13,237 nucleotides of DNA, from contig WTXG01000571.1 in the NCBI GenBank assembly GCA_022496185.1, positions 1 to 13,237 on the forward strand, in the 5' to 3' direction. The stretch is from Multifurca ochricompacta. Lineage: Eukaryota; Basidiomycota; Agaricomycetes; Russulales; Russulaceae. A model generated the notes under the pieces. It searched no databases and was not told where the DNA came from. It saw only the letters and a list, made by a program, of their open reading frames with translations. How positions within the stretch are numbered: position 1 is the stretch's first letter; each line of letters begins with the position of its first letter. The translations under genes were made by a program, and so were the position numbers. Below are positions 7,050 through 13,237 of the stretch, in pieces.

Positions 7050-7251
7050 AAGTCAGTTGTGCACTGTCTTTCAAGTACATGGAGTTGGGTGAGAAGTCAA
7101 TACCAAGGAGCTAATCCCTTAGTACCAGTGAGCGGAAGAGTGCCAAAAGCACTGAGATGATTCAAGAGTCGGGTCTTAGAGATCACCCAGAAGGTAATGC
7201 ACCAAGTCAATTAAGAAGTCGAGTCTAAGGCATACAGGCTATCTAGACAGG

Positions 7252-7260
7252 CCTTATATA
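7252..7260 (-). promoter_or_regulatory. TATA box of the gypsy LTR
   Basis: TATATAAGG on the minus strand, about 320 bp into the LTR, is a good match to a core promoter marking the U3/R boundary. In the intact 5' LTR it would drive the element; in this 3' copy it points into the hAT gene. Confidence 0.5.
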
Positions 7261-7533
7261 TGTAATAGAGGTCGGAGTCTGAATTGGAGTATCGTACTTG
7301 ATGTATCAACAAGGTTGTAATATATCTGAATGGGGAACAGAGTCAATGTGGGTCAGATGAGAATATACATAGACAGATCTGGTATAGTTGCGATTCTGGT
7401 GGGAAAATACGTAAGAGTCCTTGTGTAAGGTATGAGTCAGAGATAAGCACAGCCCGGGTCCAAGATAAGGGACAAATATGTACAAAGAAGTCATAACACA
7501 GTCAACAAAGGGGTCAACAGGACCAAACAGCAT

Positions 7534-7541
7534 GTCACGTG
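7534..7541. promoter_or_regulatory. Intact E-box octamer GTCACGTG in U3
   Basis: GTCACGTG lies about 40 bp inside the LTR, on the U3 side. The same octamer is in the MITE (2550-2557), and decayed forms cluster in the solo LTR. A bHLH (Cbf1/USF-like) site is inferred from the sequence only. Confidence 0.4.
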
Positions 7542-7582
7542 AAGGAAAAAGGAAAAGAGACGACACAACGGGGTTTGTAACA

Positions 7583-7598
7583 TTACCCCCTCTCTAAG
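7583..7598 (-). other. Polypurine tract
   Basis: CTTAGAGAGGGGGTAA on the minus strand directly abuts the LTR start TGTTACA, as expected for the plus-strand primer of an LTR retrotransposon. It helps fix the LTR border at 7582. Confidence 0.8.
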
Positions 7599-7632
7599 TC
7601 CTAGCAGAGCCAGCTAGATTGGCATACCATCA

Positions 7633-8782
7633 TCATCCTGGACTAGGAGAGGTAGTCGTTGCTACAGCGTAGTGGTCTGCGTCATAGTTCTCCTTTCTCT
7701 TCATCTGTGGGGCAAACGTGTGTTGTAGAAAACTGTAGGGCCCTTGCCTCCCACAGCAAAAGCAGCTGTTGTAAACATGACAGTTGATTTCTCGATGTCT
7801 GGCATTGTGGGAGAGACACTTGCCACACCACCTGGATGGGTTCTGGACTGTGGGGGCCTGTGTAAGCTGTCAGAATAGGCATTGACGACTCCAGTGTGAG
7901 GTGCTTTGGCAGTGTTGACATCGTTTCTTGGCTGTGGGGCAACACCAGCTAAGGTGGTACTTGCTGCTACAGCGCCAGCAAAGCTTACCATCGGGTTTTC
8001 ATGAAGGCGTGGCATTTCGAAGCAATGAGGGTTGAGCGAGGTGCAAGGTTGAGGCGGCGACGGGGAAGCAGCTGAGCAAGATGTCTGCGTACTGTTCGGA
8101 TATGATCTGGTATGCCTCTCCTCGCTCCAGTCTTGTCCTAATACTTGCCAGGTGATGTTCTATGTCGAAGACCCCTCGATTGATCTTCACCATTTGCGCT
8201 CATAGTCATGGCGCTGCATCTCCAAGTTGTCCTGGAGCCTGGAACTTGTGAGTCATGCATCTTGCAGTTAGTCATGGCATATGCAGGTCCTGGAGCACCT
8301 CATTGATAGCAAGGTGCATGGGTCGTGGGCCAGAGATGTTGCAAGTGTTCAGGCCCCAGGACATAATGCAGTCGATCGATGTTCTTTCTTCTAAATAGAC
8401 TGGGGCCCCATAGACAGGTCCTCCTTTTTCCAAGCACCAGCCACGTCCATACCTTGTTGGTGTAATAAATATACTTGGCCACTTCCGTAGTGCCGTCATT
8501 TTTGGACGATGGATCATGAGTGGGAAGTAAAACTGCGAGTTGGGGTGTTGGGGAAGAAGGGGAATTGGGGGATTCATCGCCAAAGTCTACATTGATTAGG
8601 TCGTTGGGATGGGGGTGTTTGGGCAGATTAAAATCTTCATTGATGTCGATGATTCTGTCCCCTTGGGCCACTTGGGCGGTCGCATGTAGTCAATAGGAGA
8701 AAGTGGACAAGAAGGAGGATGCACAGGAGTAAGTACGGGAAACGCATCAATGGCGCAGAGGTGTGATCTTGGATGGCGACAT
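7633..8782 (-). pseudogene. Third ORF of the gypsy element with CCHC zinc-knuckle array
   Basis: An extra reading frame lies between pol and the polypurine tract, up to about 380 codons from a possible start MSPSKITP at 8782 to TGA at 7635-7633. The part from about 8460 down is one continuous frame broken only by TGA (8274, 8208, 8202, 8001, 7872), all plausible CGA decays. It includes KGGPVYGAPVYLEERTSIDC, HHLASIRTRLERGEAYQII and then a Cys/His array (7980-7726): CWRC-x4-H-x4-C, CQHC-x4-H-x4-C (7920-7879), CGKC-x6-H-x4-C, and CFCCGRQG, which lacks a clear His. The upstream part (PSCPLSPIDYMRPPKWPKG; then DINEDFNLPKHPHPND) is spread over other frames, so small indels are likely. Nucleic-acid binding is the probable role. 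I do not recognise the rest, and it has no envelope-like signal or membrane segment. Confidence 0.6.
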
Positions 8783-8795
8783 GATGAGTTCCTGG

Positions 8796-8977
8796 TCAGT
8801 TGTGGGGGAGGATGGTATAGCAACTTGTATTCTCTGGCCCTTTATCTGCCTCTGGGTGGCACCTGTAGAAGTCTTCGATGAGCTTGGGCGCAAAGACATC
8901 CACAGCAGTTCCCATGAGTTGTCGGCATCTGGGAATCCCTTCCATTTGATCAAGTAATGGAGCTTCCGATTGCGCCC
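8796..8977 (-). pseudogene. pol segment: C-terminal chromodomain
   Basis: RNRKLHYLIKWKGFPDADNSWE is the chromodomain core (aromatic and W-K-G-F features), entered after TGA 8980-8978. A one-base loss near 8909 shifts the frame; the rest (VFAPKLIEDFYRCHPEADK) reads on in the next frame to TGA at 8796. In chromoviruses this module targets integration to modified histones; that role here is by family. Confidence 0.85.
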
Positions 8978-8980
8978 TCA

Positions 8981-10369
8981 ACCCTTCCATTTTGCATCAG
9001 CGATACATTCTACTTCCCATTCTGGCTCTCTGTCGACTAGGTCAGGGGGCAGTCTGGGAAAATTATGTCCATGAATAGAAGTTTCTTTGTATGGTGTCAA
9101 AAGACCGGTGTGGAAGATGGGATGTATCTTCCAGGTGGTAGGTAGCATGAGCTTGTACGTGACGTCCGAAAGCTTCTGTTCAATTACAAAGGGGCCGTGG
9201 CATCTGGGAGCTAATTTCACCGTTGGATGCGATGTATGGATGTTACGCCCTTCTAGCCAGACTTGATCCCCAACCTGGTAGGGCATAAACTTAGTGGGCT
9301 TCTTGGCTAGGGTCCTTTGCACCTTCTGAAGATTTCTATTGGCCGATTCCCATATCTCCTCCCATTGGCCGATACGCTGTGTCACAGATGGTACATTTGT
9401 GGGTTTGTCCATCCACATAGTGCAGGGGTCCCATCCCATAATAAGGGAGAAGGGGGTAGCTTTTGTTGTTCCATTTGGCCAGCTGTTATGTGCAAACTCA
9501 GCCATCGCTAGCCATTCTGCCCAGTCGTCTTGTTGTTCATTACACCAGAACCAAAGATACTGTTCCAACCACTGATTTGTACATTCCGACTGACCATCCG
9601 TCTGAGGGTGATATGCTGTGGAGATGTTCTGCTGGATGTCGAGACGTTTACAGAGGGCTTGGGCAAACATGGATGCAAATTGCAGGTCTCAGTCTGAAAT
9701 GATCTTTTGGGGGAGTCCATAGTGTTGATAGACATGGTTCAGGTAAAGTTTTGCGACTCCTTCTGCTGATATCGTTTCGTTGCAGGGGATAAAGAGGGCT
9801 GCTTTTGAACAGTCATGGTCTGTGATGGTGAGTATTGAGTCGTATCCTTGTGACTGTGGGAGCTTGACGATAAAGTCCATAGTGATGGTTTGGAAGGGGG
9901 CTGTCGCAACTGGTGTGATGGGTGAAAGTGCCGGTGGTCTTGGATGAGTGTTTACTTTGTTTGCCTGGCATTCTGCACATCCTTTGACATATGCTTCAAC
10001 ATCCTTTTTCATGTTTGGCCACCAGTAATCTCGTTTGGCAAGGGCGTAAGTGTTTGCAATCCCAGGGTGTCCTGCAGAGGGAAGGTCATGGTGAAAATGG
10101 ATCACCCCCCTCTTAACGTTGTCGCCACCGGTGACAACCAATTGATCGCCGTCTTTCCACCAAAGGCCATTTTTCATTTTTATGTTATGTGGCTCTGCCC
10201 AGGATTTGCACAGCTCCTGGTTCATATTCTGCGTTACTTGGGCCCATAGATCCATGTTGTGGAGGCTAACAACAGTGGTCTTTGCAAAGACCTCTTCGGG
10301 TAAGATGACGATATTATCATTGTCGTTTTCCCCTTCATCACATCCGGTTGGTCTGGACAAGGCATCGGC
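8981..10369 (-). pseudogene. pol segment: integrase
   Basis: The N-terminal HHCC zinc module (HHDLPSAGHPGIANT...GCAECQANK) is followed by the DDE core: TITMDFIVKLP (Asp), IISD (Asp, next to TGA 9691-9689) and TAYHPQTDGQSEC (Glu), with 35 residues between the last two. The C-terminal GPF/Y-like region reads RCHGPFVIEQKLSDVTYKL. The Arg of the usual SERTNQ is Cys, a CpG-type change. It would insert the element cDNA, with target choice helped by the chromodomain. Confidence 0.92.
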
Positions 10370-10372
10370 TCA

Positions 10373-11701
10373 GGCATTACGAGCCCCAGGTAGGTGCCTG
10401 AGTGTGAAGTTGTACTCTTCAAGCTCCAAAACTTCTTGTGCGATTCGTCAACTGATCTTGTGAGGTTCTCTCCAATAAAGAAGGTTGGAGTGGTCCATAT
10501 AGATGATGGTTTTGTGTGGGGATCCAGCCAAATATGGTCACCAGTGTTGTAGTGCTTTTATGATAGCCAACAGTTCCCTGTCCCAAATATCATAGTTCCT
10601 TTCTGCCAATGAGAATGTTTCGGAATAGAATGCAACTGGATGAAGGATTCCTCCAGTATCTCTCTGTGATAAAACTGCGCCATTGGCATACATGGAGGCA
10701 TCAACTTCTAGTTCAAAGGGTTTGGCTAAGTTGGGTTGAATAAGAACTGGTTCAGAGCTGATGATTGCCTTTATTTGGTTGAATGCCTTCTGCTGTAGTT
10801 CGTCCCAATGCCAAAGTACATCCTTTTTCAATAAATCATTGAGCGGTCAGGTGATGGCCAAGAATCCTTTGACAAAATGTCGGTAGAAATTGCAAAAGCC
10901 AATGAACAATCTGACGTCTTTGGTACACTGAGGGATAGACCATTCTCGAATGCCTTGTACTTTTACAGGGTCCATGCGTACTTGTCCCCCTTCTAGGATG
11001 ACACCCAAATATTCGACAGTCTTCTGCTCGAAGGAGCACTTGGCGGGTTTCAAATAAAGATCGTATTTTGCCAGGATTTCCAGTACTTTGTGAACTCGGG
11101 TCCGGTGGTGATGAATGTTGTCTTTTGTAGCCACCAGGATGTCATCCATATACACCACAACTTCCTCTGTAAGGATCAGGTCTTGGAAAATATGGTTCAT
11201 CATGGACTGGAAGGTCACTGGCGAGTTCGTCAAGCCAAAGAACATAATGTTGGGTTCGAACAGTCCTTGATTGGTCTTAAAGGCAGCCTTGGGCTGGTCG
11301 CCTTCTCGAATTCGAATGTTATTATATCCCCAGCGGACGTCCATCTTCGAGAACAGGGCTTTATTGCGCATTTTATCAATGATTTCCGAGATCAAAGGGA
11401 GTGGGTAGTTGTTTTTCACCGTGAGTTCGTTAATCTGTCTGTAGTCCTGTACCGGTTGCAGTTTCCTGTCCTTTTTAATGAAAAAGAAGGGTGAGGCATA
11501 GGGCAAGTTCGAGGGTCGTATATATCCTTTTGCCAGGTGTTCCTCCAGGAAGGTAGAGAGTGCTTCCTTTTCCGGCTGAGACAGGGGATAGATCTTACAG
11601 TCTACTGATTGCGGGGCATTCAGGACAAAGTCAATGGCGTGGTCCCAAGGTTGAGAGGGAGGGAAGTGTTGTGATTCTTCCTCCGAGAAAACCTTCCAAT
11701 G
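10373..11701 (-). pseudogene. pol segment: reverse transcriptase and RNase H
   Basis: RT: PYASPFFFIKKD, LQPVQDYRQIN, FSKMDVRWGYNNIRI, FFGLTNSPVTFQ, the catalytic VVVYMDDILV (YMDD 11152-11141), and YLGVILEGG. RNase H follows: FELEVDASMYANGAVLSQ, RELLAIIKALQHW, IYMDHSNLLYW and, after TGA 10372-10370, ADALSRP. Acidic catalytic residues are present. TGA at 10849, 10540 and 10450 cut the connection and RNase H parts; the RT core itself (11701-10850) is a single open stretch. Confidence 0.93.
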
Positions 11702-12385
11702 TCAATGATACTCCACAGGGACTGCCTCCTCAAACATCTTTTCTGGGTTCTTCTGTGCTTCTGCCTGAGCCAATTCCGATGCCTTTGTAACATAGCAATA
11801 CACCTGATCCACAGGTTCTACGTCACTCCAGGTGACAGCCAATCCCATGACGATAGCATGGGTGAGAGGGTGTTGTGCAGTGTAGTCATATCCTAGAGAT
11901 GTAATGATAACCGGGTAGAAGTCCTTGCCCATTGTTGCTTCTGCCCAGTTGATTTTAGGCTCGAATGCTGCCAGCCATGGATACCCTAGAACCATATCTT
12001 CTTTGCCTAGATCCATAATGAGGAAATGGAGTTGTTTAGTCTGCTCCCCAACCTGTACTTCCAAATCACAGCAATGTGTGATCTTCCCAGCTTTGTTAGC
12101 TGTCCCGTCTATGTTCCAAATGTTTTTCTCTTGGGGAAGCAACTGTGTCCCCAGTCCTAGCATCCTCTGGAGTCATTGGCTGATGAAATTGTCTGTAGCT
12201 CCAGAGTCAATCAATATCCGTCTGTCAGCTGTCTTCTGTTTGGTTTCAAAGTGTACTGGTATTTTTAGAGACTTGAAACGACTAGTGTACACAGAAGTTA
12301 CATGGAGTGCTCTTGCCCAGGCTGATGGGGTTGAGCCAATCAAAAATCCTTCTGGCCAAAGGCCTTGTCAACGATCAGGGCTCAT
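11702..12385 (-). pseudogene. pol segment: aspartic protease
   Basis: Retropepsin region with active-site LIDSGATDNFISQ (about 12213-12176), a TGA at 12175-12173, then a clan-typical DMVLGYPWLAAFEPKINW. It would cleave the Gag-Pol precursor as a homodimer. TGA at 12370-12368 lies before it and TGA at 11704-11702 ends the segment; the frame continues through both. Confidence 0.9.
12340..12385 (-). promoter_or_regulatory. gag-pol junction (stop-restart or -1 frameshift)
   Basis: Pol is in the -1 frame relative to gag. Either the ATGA at 12385-12382 couples the gag stop to a pol start, or the gag stop at 12342-12340 lies in TTTTTGA, where Phe-tRNA could slip back one base on the T run (12346-12342) and enter pol at LIGSTPS. 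Each model needs exactly one of the nearby TGA codons to be a decayed CGA, so the sequence alone does not decide. Confidence 0.4.
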
Positions 12386-13237
12386 ACTGCCTCATCCTCA
12401 TTCATCATATGTTCCCATATAGCCGCTGCCTTCTGTTCTTTGGTTTTTGGGGTGGTTGCTGGGTTTTCTTTTGCTGGGGTCGGTAGATTTTGTACTGGTG
12501 GTGCTGTGGTAGTAGTGGCTACCATTGCTTCAGCAGCACGGGCTGTCTTCTTTGGGCAAAATTGTGACATGTGCCCCTGTGCTCGGCAATGGAAGCAGCG
12601 CCCTTCCTTCATAAGGTTTCTTTTTTCATTGTCGGTGAGGGCTGCATGGGCTTTGGTGTGATCTGCTGACGTGTCCATGGCATTGGGGTCTCGTGAGGTA
12701 GTAGGTTTTACCCCAAATGCCGCCTTCCACTGGTTGCAGGTTCTGCCCTTCTTTGTGTCTACTCCAAAGTGCATCTGGAAGTCCAAATAATCCTGCTGCT
12801 GCATCCTAGCAGCACTTGTCCACTGGCTCCATGACTCAGGGTGATGGAATTGGATAATATTTTCACCAAGGGGTTGGGCAGCCCCTGGGAGAAGAGGTCG
12901 AGCATTGCCTCTTCATTCACATCGTACCCCGCTCTCTTGGCCAGGTTGCGGAATCTGGCTACATAGCCATCTAAATCCCCTCTCTCCATTTTGAGGGATT
13001 TCAATTCTCTGGCGGCCTTCTGCTTGGCCTGTCCATCTGTGAAGGCGTCTTTAAATCTTTGTGCCACTGTATCCCACAGATCCTTGTCTGTGGTTCTGGT
13101 TCTGGCTGTAACTCTGTCGTTCAGCCATTTGATCTGCTCCATTGTCCAATCATCGATGGAATCCCCTCTGATAAGTGAGAGGAAGAGGTTGGTTCATTGG
13201 AAAGGGTTCACGATTTGTGGGACGTCATGATTGGAGT
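12340..13237 (-). pseudogene. gag: gag (capsid and nucleocapsid), 5' end outside window
   Basis: Retrotransposon gag-like capsid (NPFQ...LFLSLIRGDSIDDW, then FKDAFTDGQAKQKAARELKSLKMERGDLDGYVARFRNLAKRAGY) followed by a zinc knuckle, CFHCRAQGHMSQFC (CX2CX4HX4C, about 12601-12560). TGA at 13196-13194 and a one-base loss near 12866 break it; after the shift the frame reads NIIQFHHPESWSQW and continues. The first stop in the nucleocapsid frame is TGA at 12384-12382, but if that is another CGA decay, gag would end at TGA 12342-12340 (...FGQKDF). The part beyond 13237 is missing. Confidence 0.9.

Larger units (their letters stand above)
7021..7582 (-). repeat. 3' LTR of the gypsy element
   Basis: On the minus strand it starts TGTTACAAACCCC at 7582, immediately after the polypurine tract, and ends ...CTTATCACA(CA) at 7021 or 7023, giving about 560 bp with TG...CA ends. 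The exact end cannot be fixed without the 5' LTR. It contains an intact GTCACGTG near its start, a TATA box, and a stem-loop near its end. AGTC (GACT on the minus strand) recurs a dozen or more times, far above chance. It is non-coding. Confidence 0.8.
8796..12385 (-). pseudogene. pol: Ty3/gypsy pol polyprotein
   Basis: From a candidate ATG at 12385 to TGA at 8798-8796 there are 3590 nt, one short of 1197 codons, matching a single one-base loss near 8909. Order: protease (DSGA at about residue 60), RT (YMDD 412-415), RNase H (VDAS, Asp562), zinc-binding HHCC, integrase (Asp837, Asp898, Glu934: exactly 35 residues between the last two), chromodomain (after 1136). Nine TGA codons interrupt it (first bases 12370, 12175, 11704, 10849, 10540, 10450, 10372, 9691, 8980), mostly at Arg positions (for example before PLNDLLKK and after ISD); no TAA or TAG occurs in frame. 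Missense changes such as SECTNQ (family SERTNQ) follow the same CpG pattern. RT, RNase H and integrase motifs remain readable, so decay is mainly by point changes. Confidence 0.93.
7021..13237 (-). mobile_element. Ty3/gypsy chromovirus, 3' LTR to gag, truncated by window edge
   Basis: Read right to left: gag, pol (protease, reverse transcriptase, RNase H, integrase, chromodomain), an extra zinc-knuckle ORF, polypurine tract, 3' LTR. The integrase-last order and the chromodomain place it among fungal Ty3/gypsy chromoviruses. The 5' LTR and primer-binding site lie beyond 13237. It inserted about 10 bp upstream of the hAT start codon in the same orientation. Fifteen in-frame TGA codons and at least two one-base frameshifts make it inactive. 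Confidence 0.93.

Noticed and set aside
7306..7566. An 86-codon minus-strand frame in the gypsy LTR
   Set aside because: It lies wholly within the LTR, spans the U3 region and resembles no known protein.
7633..8782. Envelope gene in the third ORF position
   Set aside because: No signal peptide, membrane segment or fusion-like region is visible; the Cys/His array indicates nucleic-acid binding instead.
11090..12422. Plus-strand frames of 134 and 165 codons opposite RT and protease/gag
   Set aside because: They are antisense shadows of well-supported pol and gag coding sequence.
943..13196. TGA reassigned to Arg or Trp (alternative genetic code)
   Set aside because: The hAT, pol and gag frames also end at TGA, two splice donors show CG-to-CA damage that a code change would not explain, and CGA codons are still used normally in the same genes.
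1..13237. tRNA, rRNA or other RNA genes
   Set aside because: I saw no cloverleaf with A- and B-box motifs and no rRNA-like sequence on either strand, though a dedicated scan was not possible.

Overview
The window is a nest of transposable elements. It most likely comes from the repeat-rich DNA of a filamentous basidiomycete (Agaricomycetes-like). The evidence is a hAT transposase gene split by twelve short introns of 46-59 nt with GT/AG borders, a chromodomain Ty3/gypsy element, a copia protease fragment and a Tc1-like transposase, all resembling fungal families. I recognise no ordinary host gene. Family assignments rest on motifs read by eye; no database search was possible.

Layout. 1-302: a weak minus-strand exon of unknown function. 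284-840: a plus-strand fragment of a Ty1/copia polyprotein (protease and pre-integrase region), decayed. 943-7011: one hAT transposase gene on the minus strand, cut into three blocks by two later insertions. The first (1838-3542) is a Tc1/mariner-like foldback element with 487-bp inverted arms, flanked by TA duplications, with a GC-rich hAT-like MITE (2325-2826) in its centre. The second (4575-5739) is a solo LTR flanked by the 5-bp duplication CTTGG. Removing both insertions with one copy of each duplication, and the twelve introns, leaves 2577 nt, an exact multiple of three (858 codons plus stop). 7021-13237: the 3' part of a Ty3/gypsy element on the minus strand, with LTR, polypurine tract, an extra ORF carrying CCHC zinc knuckles, pol (protease, RT, RNase H, integrase, chromodomain) and gag running off the right edge.

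Every element is dead, and the damage has one signature. Twenty in-frame stops across the hAT, gypsy and copia reading frames are all TGA, mostly where relatives carry Arg. Two hAT introns have lost their GT donor in a CG-to-CA context. This fits C-to-T decay at CpG (methylated-cytosine deamination or a RIP-like process). The MITE still holds many CG dinucleotides, whereas the 1165-bp solo LTR has only five by my count, so the insertions differ in age or in methylation history.

The least familiar items are the third ORF of the gypsy element with its zinc-knuckle array, and a cluster of decayed GTCACGTG-type E-boxes upstream of a TATA-like site in the solo LTR. Intact copies of the same octamer occur in the MITE and in the gypsy LTR.
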